Origin: Escallonia rubra
Lineage: Eukaryota > Streptophyta > Magnoliopsida > Escalloniales > Escalloniaceae
Assembly (NCBI GenBank): GCA_033065855.1
Contig: JAVXUO010000077.1
Location: 310,001-374,000, forward strand
Length of the DNA: 64,000 bases
Reading direction: 5' to 3'
The translations under genes and the position numbers were made by a program. The notes beneath the pieces were generated by a model that saw nothing but the letters and a program-made list of their open reading frames with translations, did not search any database and was not told the origin of the DNA. Position 1 is the stretch's first letter. Every line of letters starts with the position of its first letter. Below are positions 47,130-57,600 of the stretch, piece by piece.

Positions 47130-47600
47130 TCTGCCCAGTTAGGAGCGTGAAAAACCGAATGGTTAGTCAGAGTATTCCCTCCTTGCGTTGCCAGTCAACT
47201 TACAAAATATTGGCTGATTCCCCTGCCAATATGTCGTATGCCAAAACAAGCATTCTCCAAAAACAAAGGGTAGAATACTTAATGGTCCGAGAGTGTGGTT
47301 TCTCTCTCAGCGTTGGTGTAAGGTCACTCCTTCTGCTTGACTCGTACCGTATATCTCCCGCCCGTAACTTAGGTAGTTAATAATGGGCGATCACTAGTAC
47401 ATGTACACGTCGTTTAATATACCAAGAAACCAGGATGTCCTTTTAGTACGAGACCTTGGAGCTGAGGGTACAATCGAATTCGCCTTGTAACTAGGAAGTT
47501 CAAGGTTTTTAACCTTAGCCCTCGAGTGGGTTAGTTAGGGACAAACTGTGTGTGAGGCATATAAATAAAAGCATAATTACAATGGTTATATCACATTGTA
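47130..47600 (-). other. Leader of element 3 next to its primer site
   Basis: Reverse complement of element 2 bases 27120-27560; shared landmarks include CCTCACAC, CTCGAGGG, TCCTAGTTACAAG, CTCGTACTAAAAGG and the GGTTTCTT..TATATTAA block. Non-coding. Confidence 0.75.
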
Positions 47601-47603
47601 CAT

Positions 47604-50089
47604 GCGGCACCCCCGGCCCAAGTGACATCACCAGAGCTCAGATGTCAATCATATCAACGTCACAACCTTTAATACAACAACAAGCTACTATGATTTTAAG
47701 ATCATAAAGGATCGTCACAACACGTCCTTACAAAAAAATTTCTCAAAAATACACATTGTACCGCAGCGAATACTGTACAACATAATATAACTTAATGTTT
47801 ATACCAAATTCGCATCATCATGACGACATATCCCTCACAGAACTTCAACATAATTTCTCTTTACCTTTACCATCAGATAATGAATGAGCACAAATCACTC
47901 AGTAAGGATAATACGAGGAGGACAACGCACAACCCTTTCAAAAATATCAGAGAATCGATTATGAATTCTCAATGAATTTAAGAATGCCTAGAACGTACAT
48001 CTGCAATCACCCTAATACATCACCTGTGTTCAGACTGAGCAGCTCAAGCCCAACAGAACATCATCATTTTCACTTGGACAGACTCATGGAATATGCAAGT
48101 GCAATGCGAGAGAAAACACTAAAGCAAATAATCATCATGAGAATAACAAAACAATAAATTCAGTAACATCAAATAAAATCAAATGTAATGCATGCTTGAT
48201 TTGACACGACAAGACAAACTCTAGCACGCTTCATCCTTTTTGTCAGTTACTTTCTTTTTCACTGATCGCCAGTTACTTCACTTCACTGGCCCTCCACTTT
48301 TTGATGCCCCTTCATATTGGGTGTTCATCTAAGTCTTGCCCGGATTAAAGAGACGGTTTTTATCAAAGGAGCGGACTTAGAGAGTGTTTTCGATCATAAG
48401 TCCTCAACAACGTATCAGGCTCATCAACGGGCGGACTAAGGAAATTTATTCTACTTTAAGTCCTCAATATCACAAGTCAACAAGAAGTACCGGGTCATAA
48501 GATCGACCGGTGTTCAAGCATAAATATAGGAGTTCAACATAAGCATCATCAACATGGTATGCTAAATGAAACAAACCCAACCTTACCTCTCCCTCCCCCC
48601 CCCCCCCCCCCGCACTTATATGTTCTCAACTTATTACGGCTAATTTGTAACCCGGATTTGCCCTAACCCATAAAGTGCATCAACCCTACTACCATCCTTC
48701 TTATACCTATTTAAACTCAATTTCCTCATTTCTTATACTTCTTGCTGCTTTACCATGAGTTTCCACAAGACTAGTTACCGGGTGAGAAAAATTACCAAAA
48801 CACCCCTGGGCATAGGTAAAATTATCTAAAAAAAACCCTGTCGGCTCTTGCACCAATAAACACTCCAAATTGGCTCAAAATATATTTTTTGAAACAATAT
48901 AAACTAATTTTCGGGTTGAGAAGTCATTCGGTAAAATTTTTGCTCGGAAATCCCATTTGGATAGCCAAACCGAGAGCTAGGGAACCAATTTTGTTAAAAA
49001 TAACAATTGGCATCAAAATATCATGAAATTTTAGACACTAAAGTTTCTTAGCTGCATTAAGTCTCCATAAAATTTTCAGATTATAATACATTCATTTGAT
49101 ATTTTAAAAATTTTAATACCCTATTTTAAGGATAAATATATTTTAACATCCTTAGAAAACTCAGAAAAATCCCAAAACTTTACAGCTGTATATCTTCCAA
49201 AAAGAACATGAGTTTTTCTTTTGTGTTTGGCAAATTCTGGCTTAAAACAAGATTTCAAAATTAAAGTTTAAAAATAATTAGAGAACAAGACTTTTAGCGA
49301 CAATTACAATCACTATTCATCACTTATGGATTAAATTTACACCTTTTCATCACTTCCTACAATCATAGATGTGTTCTTCAGGTTTGCATTCCCAGAAGTA
49401 TCCCCTTCTTCATACACACATGCATACTATGCTCACATATACCATTAGCTATTTAATTCCACTTCAAGTCCCCTCTTAAACCACTTTAATTTCACTTCGT
49501 TCCCACCTATCTAACACCATAACTTCATTTAACATGAAATCACATCACAGCATAATCACTTCAGCCCTAATTCCATCAAGAACACACACACACAAAGCTG
49601 TCATTTTGAAGAGCTGTAACTTCTTCGATTCTCTACAAAAACGCCTTCTATTTTTTTGCAAACTCTTCATTTCTCTCCCTTATATAACTTCTCTATTCAA
49701 CCTTTTGAAGAAATTCTTCTTGGATTTTCCTCAATTTCCCCCTCAATCAACTGCTCCGCACACTACAGACTGATTTTTCCTGACTTTGGTGATCGATAAC
49801 TCGTTCAATTCTTCACCAAATCTATTTCTTATTTTTTCTTCCTCTCCATTTTCTCTATAACTTCTCAGTTGAAAGTATCCTGAGATTCCCTCTGTATTTC
49901 TCGTAATTCTCCCTAAAACAGTTGTCCTTGATAAGCTTCTCATGCCACCTCAACTTCCACTTTTCTCCACGTGCATACACTCTACCTCTTGAAAAAAATG
50001 AGGTTACATTCCCTTTTATTTGTGCCACGAAATCAGACCAAGTTTTATTTTAATAGTAATTTTTTTTAAACAACAACAAGGATATTACC
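47604..50089 (-). mobile_element. Chromovirus-type solo LTR, about 2.49 kb
   Basis: The words flanking this block share GTACATG (47598-47604 and 50090-50096). Sequence on both sides joins the element 3 leader (ATTGTACAT then GTTATACAACTC), so it is an insertion. On the minus strand it runs GGTAATATCC.. to ..GGGGGTGCCGCA. CCGGTACTTCTTGTTGAC and CTTAGTCCGCCCGTTGATG are typical LTR text of chromoviruses (inference). A C17 tract lies at 48595-48611. The exact termini are uncertain because the shared word is longer than 5 bp. Confidence 0.7.
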
Positions 50090-50109
50090 GTACATGTTAT
50101 ACAACTCAA

Positions 50110-50166
50110 AGAAAACACAAAAAGGCCAAAGTGCAATAAAAAACACAAAAAGGCCAAAGTGCAATG
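50110..50166. repeat. Short tandem duplication
   Basis: AAACACAAAAAGGCCAAAGT followed by GCAAT occurs twice in succession in the element 3 leader; the other elements have it once. Confidence 0.8.
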
Positions 50167-50221
50167 ACAAATTTTTCAAGTCTATTCTTCTTAGTTTTAG
50201 TTCCTAACTGAATCCCCATTG

Positions 50222-50350
50222 TAGCGAAAAGCCTCAAAAACATCCTAGACCCCGGAAAGGTCTAAGATTAGGAGAGTCGTCATCTTATCTAATTAAAAAC
50301 AAGAAAATAAGAAAAAAGTGAAAATGACTCTAAAATTATCCAAAAGACTG
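50222..50350 (-). repeat. Element 3 LTR 3' fragment
   Basis: Reverse complement carries TTTTAATTAGATAAG then ATGACGACTC, as at the 3' end of the other Tat-like LTRs, and ends CTTTTCGCTACA next to a truncated primer site (complement of AATCCCCA). The rest of the LTR is missing. Confidence 0.7.
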
Positions 50351-50711
50351 CAGATTCCTAAATTTGCGTTGCCTGCCTCGCACAGCGTCGCTCTACCTGT
50401 CTGAGAAGACTGACCACACCATGACAGAATGATCAGAGTAAGCCCGTTGCTCCAGCCACCGATCCAAGCCCTTACTGAATCCCACGAGGTGCGTCAAGAG
50501 ACGCGTAGAGAACCCGACAGCAGTGAGGGTTGCCCCTGTAGCCAATTGCCAGGCGGACTAGGCGCGATGCCCTCCGAGGACCTGCTCCCGTCCCGGAGTG
50601 ACCCGTGGATTATTTCCCCAGTGGTGTCGAAGATCAACAGTAACATGAGTGGACATGCTCGCAGCACAGTGCTCAGAGTCCGCTGCGAGGGGTCCTCGTG
50701 CCGGAGCACCC
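50351..50711. other. GC-rich unique lead-in to the minisatellite block
   Basis: Abruptly GC-rich sequence with no recognised domain. Its left edge coincides with the break in the element 3 LTR. Confidence 0.5.
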
Positions 50712-51175
50712 CGTGATTGTGACGGCGATGGCTTTAAGGTTGTGAGCCCATCCCGGTACGAGGGCTGAAGCCCCCTGTGATTGAGACGGCGATGGCTATA
50801 AGGTTCTGATCCCATCCCGGTACGAAGGCCGAAGCCCCCCCTGTGATTGAGACGACGATGGCTATAAGGTTGTGAGCCCATCCCGGTGCGAGGGCCGAAG
50901 CCCCCCTGTGATTGATACGGCGATGGCTATAAGGTTGTGAGCCCATCCCGGTTCGAGCCTATCCCGGTACGAGGGCCAAAGCCCCCCTGTGATTGAGACG
51001 ACGATGGCTATAAGGTTGTGAGCCCATCCCGGTACGAGGGGCGAAGCCATCCTGTGATTGAGACGGCGATGGCTATAAACTTATGAGGCCATCCCGGTAC
51101 GAGGGCCGAAGCCCCCCCCCCCCCCCTGTGATTGAGATGGCGATGGCTATAAGGTTGTGAGCCCATCCTGGAAGC
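50712..51175. repeat. Minisatellite A, about 65-bp unit, 7 copies
   Basis: Units begin GTGATTGAGACGGCGATGGC (starts at 50713, 50777, 50843, 50908, 50989, 51054, 51128) and continue TATAAGGTTGTGAGCCCATC, CCGGTACGAGGGCCGAAG and a C run. The unit at 50908 is lengthened by a partial internal duplication, and one C run has expanded to C15 (51112-51126). Confidence 0.93.
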
Positions 51176-51179
51176 ATGT

Positions 51180-51815
51180 AATATGATTGTGGCACGTGGG
51201 CGTGGTGCCTACAGCCCGAGACAATACCTGGTACTGGGGCACATGTTATGAAAGTGGCGCACGGGCGCGGCGACGAACGTCGCAGAGACAATACCTGGTG
51301 TCGTGGGCACATATCATGGAAGTGGCGCACGAGCGCGGCGACGAGCGTCGCGGAGACAACACTTGGTGCCGAAGCACGTGTTATGAAAGTGGTGCGACGA
51401 CGAACGTCACGGAGCAATACTTGGTGCCGGGGGCACGTACCATGGAAGTGGCGCACGAGCGCGGCGACGAACGTCGCAAACAATACTTGTCGCCGGGGCA
51501 CGTATCATGAGGATGGCGCGCAGGAGCGGCGACGAACGTCGCGGAGCAATACTTGGTGTCGGGGCCCGTATCATGAGGATGGTGCCTGGGTGCGGCGACG
51601 AACGTCGCAGAGACAATACTTGGTGCCGAGGCACGTGTTATGAAAGTGGTGCGACAACGAACGTCGCGGAGCAATACTTGGTACCGGGGCACGTATCATG
51701 GAAGTGGCGCACGAGCGCGGCGACGAGCGTCGCGGAGACAATACCTGGTGCCGTGGGCACATATCATGAAAGTGGCGCACGAGCGCGACGACGAACGTCG
51801 CGGAGACGGCACACG
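51180..51815. repeat. Minisatellite B, about 65-bp unit, 9 copies
   Basis: Each unit has GGCGACGAACGTCGC (an inverted repeat able to fold), then GGAG.CAATACTTGGTGCCG, then GGCACGTATCATG and AAGTGGCGCACGAGCGC. Copies differ by a few substitutions. CpG density is very high. Confidence 0.93.
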
Positions 51816-51989
51816 GGCGCGCGTCGGGTGTCCCAAAGACGGGATGTGAGCTGAGTGTACCTGTCATAATAAGATAATGAATGCAACATGTAGTAATGAC
51901 AAAGTTGGGAGTGGTGATATGCGGTCGTCGGCGACGGGTCATTCGGTGGTAGCGCGCGACTTTGGACGATGGGAATCGCGGGAGCGATG

Positions 51990-52188
51990 TGCGGTCACGG
52001 ACGACGGACGTCACGAGGTTGATGCACGACGGACGTCGTGAGGTTGATGGACGACGGACGGACGTCGCGAGGTTGATGCACGACGGACGGACGTCGCGAG
52101 GTTGATGCACGACGGACGTCGCGAGGTTGATGCACGACGGACGTCGCGAGGTTGATGCACGACGGACGTCGCGAGGTTGATGTACGAA
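51990..52188. repeat. Minisatellite C, 25/29-bp unit, 7 copies
   Basis: The unit contains GACGGACGTCGCGAGGTTG followed by ATGCAC; two copies carry an extra GACG. It is separated from minisatellite B by about 170 bp of non-repeated sequence. Confidence 0.93.
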
Positions 52189-52239
52189 CGGACATAAACA
52201 TCGCGGAGGTGCAAAGACTCGAGAAAACAAGTGCGCGCG

Positions 52240-52660
52240 TGAAGGGAGGCCATAGGCCAAACATTGGGGGGAAGGCCAAGGCCACCACCCTTGGGGAGGC
52301 CGAGGCCGACCCTTTGGGGAGGCTGAGGCCGACCCTAGGGGGTGGCCAAGGCCAATGGACAACTGCCATGAAGGGAGGCCAAGGCCACTCCCCCCTTCGT
52401 TGAATTTCGGGCGTGCCAACTATAGGTGTTTGATGAGCAAAGACGAATCCGAAATTTGCGTTACGACGAGCGTGTCGACGTGAATCGTACCCATGTGACG
52501 AACAAGATGCCAAGGTTACGTACGAAGCATACGAAGCGAAAAAAGTGCGAAAAGAACTTTGCGCGAAAAGTGAAGAACCGGGGGAAGAAGGCCAAGGCCA
52601 ACCACATGGCCTTGGGGGAGGCCGAGGCCGACCCCATGGGGTTGGCCAAGGCCTTTGCCC
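52240..52660. repeat. Minisatellite D, GGCCAAGGCC/GAGGCCGACC units
   Basis: Degenerate 15-25-bp units of GGGGAGGCCGAGGCCGACCC and GGCCAAGGCCA type in two clusters (52240-52390 and 52580-52650), separated by a segment around 52430-52560 that recurs in diverged form at 52730-52815. Confidence 0.8.
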
Positions 52661-53117
52661 CTTGATCCCGTTGCTCCGGTTGAGCCGTCGGTCGACATTT
52701 TTGGCCGAAAAAGTTCTCGGGTGGTTTCGGTGTGACGAACGTGCTAGTGTGAGTGACGTCAATGCGAAATAAAATGTCTAAGTCGCGTACAAAGCGCGTG
52801 AAGCGAGAAAAACACGTGTCTTGGGCGCGCGGGCGCTGACCTGTTTTATGCGTTGAAAAATTGACTGTTGACAATGTCGACGTGTTCGCGTGAAACAGGA
52901 CCCCTAGTGGGCCTTTGTGTACGACCAGAATAGGTTGGGAACAAGACTTACCCGAAAATGCATGTACATGAACATCTATGTTACAAATTGGCAGAAAATC
53001 ATGTACACCAAACCCCATGGTCTCGTCACTTTTTCACTTGCGAATGAATATTAGGAACAAACGTCCCTCGAAGGATTAGAGTATGGGAGTCCGATCTATA
53101 TTTTCACCGTGGAAGAA
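52661..53117. other. Right flank of the CpG-rich block
   Basis: Contains the diverged duplicate of 52430-52560 and falls to average base composition by about 52950. Long minus-strand ORFs run through this block, but their text is set by the repeats and shows no domain. Confidence 0.45.
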
Positions 53118-53336
53118 CGGAATTTTCTCTCAATCTAAATAGTTATGGAGAAAAAGGAAGAAGGCTGACAGATGGGTCTCTCACTCTCCCTTGCCTGTTT
53201 TGTTTTTTTTTTTTTTTTTCCTTTTTAGCCAAGAGACATTCCTTTTGAAATATCTCACAAAGAGATATTATTAAAAAATAACTCATAAGATTCATAATAT
53301 ACATGATGGGATTACACCCATCAACCACCTCCAACC
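53118..53336. repeat. Right copy of the 200-bp flanking direct repeat
   Basis: Same order of landmarks as 10565-10770 (ATTTTCTCTCAATCTA, TATGGAGAAAA, TAGCCAAGAGACAT, AATATCTCACA), same orientation, with an expanded T run (about 53200-53220). Confidence 0.65.
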
Positions 53337-53968
53337 CTGCTTTTTGGGCTTACAGGTCATGAGTTTTGTAAGCCATGAGTTGGAGACAACATGGGCGGCA
53401 GGGATTAGGCCTGAATACCGACACTTATTTATGATAAGCCACAACGGTGAGCCGTGTCTGGAGTGTAGCAAGTGTTGGCAGATTTTTTGGGAAAATAAAA
53501 ACCCCTGAACTAATTGATTCTTTCAACTAATGACTGGGGATTTCCACCTTTGTGTGTCAGTGTTGGTAAAATTCTAGTTCCTCGACCTGTCCTTGGTTCC
53601 AATCTTGCTTTACAAAAGCAAGAAAATACACACATATCTGGGGGCATTGCCATCAAAACCGCACGCACCCCTTTGTACCAAGCCACCGCTGGTACAGTGG
53701 TTCTCAATGCATTGCACGCTGTAGCAATGGACTAGCATAATCACTGTACTATTGTGTGGGAAAATCAGACTAAAATGTTGCTCAGATTCTTGGATTGATC
53801 ACTGTAATTTCGATTAGAATAGTTCTGCTTGCGCTAGATATGAAAAATGGTCTATTTTTAAATGCCTCGACTAAAGCACAATTGTATGGCACATTCTTAA
53901 AGGTTTAAAATGCACCACTCACATTGAGTTTTATTATAAACTAAAATGGGCAAAAACTGCTACCAATG
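53337..53968. other. Unannotated spacer
   Basis: A 73-codon ORF (53514-53735, ending GTVVLNALHAVAMD) has no recognised domain. Nothing else seen. Confidence 0.4.
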
Positions 53969-54714
53969 GATAAATGTAGAGATGTCAAACGGGCCGGGCT
54001 TGGGCCGCCCGGCCCGGGCCCATCGGGCTTGAAGCGAGGCCGGGCCGGGGCCGGGCCAAAGGGCTGCCAATCCGGGCCGGGCCGGCTGAGGAGAAATGCT
54101 AGGCCCAGGCCCTAGGCCCAATTTCTAGGGCCGGGCTTGGGCCGGCCCGGGCCCTTTTTTTAATTTTTTTTTATTTTCTTGTTATTCAATTTTAAATTTC
54201 ATCTTTAGGCATGTCCAATTTTGAAATCTAATTTTTATCCTTTTATTTCATTATATGTAATATTCATATGTATGTATGTATGTATAGATATATTTATTTG
54301 TCTCTCATTTTATTTTTTGCTATATGTTAAATCTTTTCTTACTCTTCTTGGTGATCTTTATTAATAAAATCTGAACACATAACAATTATTACTATTTAAG
54401 AGAGACTGTTTCTACTATTTGATATTTTACTTCAAACTAATTGGCCGAAAACCCGGGATTGATACATGTTAATTCCCGAGACGATCTTAAGTAATAAGTA
54501 TAGAAAAATAAATGTGTTCATAGGCCCTCTTCCTTTTATCCGGGCTTGGGACCGGCTGCTTGTAAACAAACAGGCGAAGTTACCTATTTTTTTATATATA
54601 CGAAAAAATATATATCTTGCTTGTAAAAATTTATTTTATATATATGGAAAAAAGTATATTTTGTGAAAAATTTTATTCTTAAAACTTAAGAGAAGGAAAA
54701 TAAAAAGAAATTAC

Positions 54715-57015
54715 CTAATCATCCGGAAATACTTCAATATCCGAGTCACTGCTCTTCCTATCATCAATCGGTTTATCTTGCTCGCGGTATTTCGCATCAA
54801 GATAATCCTTCCAACATACACATAGCTCGAGCGACTCGGGGTTAAGATGACTCCTCCTATCATCCAAAACCCTCCCGCTGGCTGAAAATGCCGACTCTGA
54901 AGCAACCGTGGAGGCTTGCACTGGCAGTACATCCCGTGCAATTTGGGATAAAGTTTTATACATGTTTTGATTTTGTTTCCAAAAATTTAACAAATTAAAA
55001 TTAACATGTTCTTGCCTTGATAAATCAGAATAATGATCTGTATTTGCATATACACCAATCTCATTAAAAGAGGAAAAAGTATACGAACCTGCCGAATTAG
55101 AAGTACCTTCACCTGGTAGTTGTCTTGCTACTAGATGTTCAAAGCCCTGAAGGTATGGCGCATAATACCTCTCAGCAGTGGATGATGTAGCTCGCCCGCG
55201 CACGTCAGCAGAATTACGATAGAGGTTGAACAAGTCCTCAAACCTCTTGCTCACTTTTGCTGTGAGTGCGGTTGTCTCCTCTGATGTGTAGCACATTAAT
55301 TTCGATATCTCTTGTATCGAGGCGTTCACGCCATGCAACTTTAACCTAGGATCTAAACAAGTAGCCACAGTAAAAATAACAGGCAGTTTACTCCAATATT
55401 TATTAAACTTTTCATCCATCACTTTTACTATTTTCCTAAAGGGTCCTATATATCTCCATTTTGTTAACATTGTAGCCATCTTGAGAATTTCTATTACAGC
55501 GAGAGGAGAGGTGGGATAGTACGTACCAGACAATAAATTGGTAGACGTGTAGAATACCTTTAAAAATTCAGCTAGGTATGTGGCCATCTGCCATTCCTCT
55601 TGAGTTGGCAAGCCGGCTGGGAACTGGGTTAGTAGAAAATGCGTATAGACTTCTCGGTATGCCAGAATGTGTAAAAGCATGTGGTATGTAGAGTTCCACC
55701 TGTGGACCACATCTGTAACTGCTCTCCTGCGAGGCATATTATATTCAACACGCAACGTTTTAAATTGTTGTGTTCTCGAACTCGAGCTATTAACATACGC
55801 TGTTATACCCCTCATTTTGACAAGAATATCTCCTGCAGCAGCTAAACCATCTTGAACAATTAAATTAATAATGTGACAAACACAGCGAACATGAAATAAT
55901 TCACCATTAAGTACAGGTTGAAGCGTGTCCTTTAAAGCTGCAACAACAGCTTTATTATTAGAAGCATTATCAAAACTAACACTCATAATCTTATCCTTTA
56001 TTTTAAATGTGGTACATGCTTTTAATATAAGAATAGCAATGTTCATTCCATCGTGCGGAAAAGGAAAGTGCTTGAAAGCGATGATTCTCTTGTGCATAAC
56101 CCAATCTGCATCAATCCAATGAGCGATCACACAAGAATAACTAACAAAAGTAAATGGAGATTGCCAAATATCAAAAGTAAGACTAACTTTACCGTCAAAT
56201 TTATCGAAATAATCGATAAGGCATGCTTTGGCAGCATTGTACTGTCGAAGTGCATCGGATCTAGTTGTGTTTCTATGAACCTTTTTGTACAAAGGTTGAA
56301 CGTATGTGTTCATATATCTAGAGTGCTTAGGATTATCGGCAAAAGAAAAGACTTGTTCATCATGAATAACAAATTCAGCGAGACCGTCTCTTTGCTTTCG
56401 CTGATTATAAACAAATAACTTACCGTCAAAAGATAACTGCGTTTGGGTAGGTTCGACGTGGCCTTGTCGAGGTGCACACTGAGGGTAATGCCTGTTAAGA
56501 TGTCCATTACCACTACCAGACGAAAATAATTTAGCGCAGTACTTACATCGAGCTTTTCGGATGCCGTCCACCGTAACTACATCGAAATGATTCCAACACT
56601 CGGCTTTCTTTTTTTTCCCCTTTTGGACTTCTGGCACGTTACCGGAGGCATTGATCAGCCCTTCTTCATCATGACCAGGCATAGGGTTGAGATTATGCCA
56701 CGGAGTAGTAGCTTCGCCAACCGAGCTGCGTCCTTGACTATAATGAAAGTGATTGATCATATGGATACACGGAGTAGTAGCTTCATCAGGCGTGTATTCA
56801 AAATCTGGAATGTTTTGATTGAACTCCAAATTGGCTTGGGTATCTATCATACAGCCTGTACTCATTCGTCCACGAACGAATGGTTGTGTTGGTGCTTGGA
56901 TTGGTGTTTGTGATGGCCGTGGCGCTGGCGCTTGTGCTGATGGTGGTGCTTGCGATGATGATGATGTTTTTCGTGATGACGATCTACGATTCAGTTTCTT
57001 CAATAATTCAGCCAT
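54715..57015 (-). CDS. hAT transposase, BED-type zinc finger (766 aa, intact)
   Basis: It would cut and rejoin the element's ends in the nucleus. N-terminus: a Ser/Pro/Gln-rich tail (1-50). BED finger at about 137-181 with CKYC (C157, C160) and HLNRHYPQC (H172, H176). Catalytic core: Asp282 in SLTFDIWQS, Asp349 in VSFDNASNN, the CHIINLIVQDGL block (380-391) and HRWNSTYHML (RW at 439-440). The C-terminal hAT dimerisation region (about 668-742) has LSQIARDVLPVQASTVASES with Glu707, then FSASGRVLDDRRSHL. Length and order match active plant hAT transposases; no stop or frameshift interrupts it. The start is the first ATG of the frame, 42 codons before any other Met-rich alternative is needed. It could be a domesticated gene, but intact TIRs and target duplication argue for a mobile copy. 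Confidence 0.95.
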   Translation of the reverse strand: MAELLKKLNRRSSSRKTSSSSQAPPSAQAPAPRPSQTPIQAPTQPFVRGRMSTGCMIDTQANLEFNQNIPDFEYTPDEATTPCIHMINHFHYSQGRSSVGEATTPWHNLNPMPGHDEEGLINASGNVPEVQKGKKKKAECWNHFDVVTVDGIRKARCKYCAKLFSSGSGNGHLNRHYPQCAPRQGHVEPTQTQLSFDGKLFVYNQRKQRDGLAEFVIHDEQVFSFADNPKHSRYMNTYVQPLYKKVHRNTTRSDALRQYNAAKACLIDYFDKFDGKVSLTFDIWQSPFTFVSYSCVIAHWIDADWVMHKRIIAFKHFPFPHDGMNIAILILKACTTFKIKDKIMSVSFDNASNNKAVVAALKDTLQPVLNGELFHVRCVCHIINLIVQDGLAAAGDILVKMRGITAYVNSSSSRTQQFKTLRVEYNMPRRRAVTDVVHRWNSTYHMLLHILAYREVYTHFLLTQFPAGLPTQEEWQMATYLAEFLKVFYTSTNLLSGTYYPTSPLAVIEILKMATMLTKWRYIGPFRKIVKVMDEKFNKYWSKLPVIFTVATCLDPRLKLHGVNASIQEISKLMCYTSEETTALTAKVSKRFEDLFNLYRNSADVRGRATSSTAERYYAPYLQGFEHLVARQLPGEGTSNSAGSYTFSSFNEIGVYANTDHYSDLSRQEHVNFNLLNFWKQNQNMYKTLSQIARDVLPVQASTVASESAFSASGRVLDDRRSHLNPESLELCVCWKDYLDAKYREQDKPIDDRKSSDSDIEVFPDD

Positions 57016-57600
57016 ATTTCACGCTAAACTTTGTAAGAGTAACTAAATACACAAGTATAAGAGTAGTAATAAGAAATAACAATTAAAAGAATGAACGAGT
57101 AATAAATATTAATCACTGAGGGTAATTCTGATCCAATGTGGAGAGAGTTAGTAATTAAAAAGCATTTAGTAATAGTAATTAATAAATAAAAATTCACTAA
57201 TTACTAATTACTAGACAAAAGAATTAGAGAGTAACAAATTAATAAGAGTAGTAGTTAGTAATTAGAATTTAGTAAGACTAGTAATTAATAAACAAGAGTA
57301 CTAATTAGTAAATACTAGTAGTAATTAGCAAGAGTAGTAATTGGAGAGGAAAATAGTAGCAAAGCTTGTAGAAATATAGAATGTTTAGGTAAGAGAGAGT
57401 AAGAAGATTGGTGTGAAAAATTAAAGAGAAATAGTGTGAATTTATAGATTTTAGAAACTTCACAAAAGACCAAAATACCCCTAAAAACTATCCGTTTATA
57501 GTTGTTGGGGAGGGTAAGAGTGTAAAAACCTTTAAAGGAGTTGAAAAAATTAAGTTAGACTAAAATACCCCCCAAACTAGCCGTTATATTGCTGTTGGGG
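57016..57600 (-). other. Transposase 5' leader and promoter region
   Basis: AT-rich sequence upstream of the transposase ATG inside the hAT element, with many TTACTAATTACTA-type repeats. No TATA box or intron could be fixed with confidence. Confidence 0.4.

Larger units (their letters stand above)
42340..47150 (-). repeat. Leader motif array, element 3 (interrupted)
   Basis: About seven units of about 115 bp in the form CTAACCGTCTGGTAACCTTG, GGGTTAA(C/T)(C/T)GGC(T/C)GGTTG(A/G)T(C/T)AG, then a T-rich tail with GGGAAGGTC. Four units lie before the composite insertion at 42722 and three after 46840. On the minus strand the units match the arrays of elements 1 and 2. Confidence 0.75.
39590..50350 (-). 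mobile_element. Element 3: Tat-like gypsy remnant in reverse orientation
   Basis: Read on the minus strand: an LTR end fragment (50350-50222), leader with the same landmarks as element 2 (47600-47130), AACCGGCCGGTT-like motif array (47150-42340), then two gag starts (42024 and 41001). Pol is absent. Two large insertions (42722-46839 and 47604-50089) account for much of the length. The join with element 2 places two related elements tail to internal region, suggesting rearrangement. Confidence 0.75.

Noticed and set aside
51180-52188. CRISPR-like regular repeats
   Set aside because: The units are tandem with no unique spacers, and the DNA is a plant nuclear sequence.
51571-52762. Two long overlapping minus-strand ORFs (282 and 255 codons)
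   Set aside because: Their sequence is dictated by minisatellites C and D (repeated STSRRPSCIN and PWPP words). Repeats lacking stops give long ORFs by chance; no domain or start context supports a gene.
52461-53018. Minus-strand ORF of 185 codons
   Set aside because: Lies at the edge of the CpG-rich block, includes the duplicated segment and minisatellite D, and has no recognisable domain.
53514-53735. 73-codon ORF as a gene fragment
   Set aside because: No family recognised and no splice-compatible neighbours seen.
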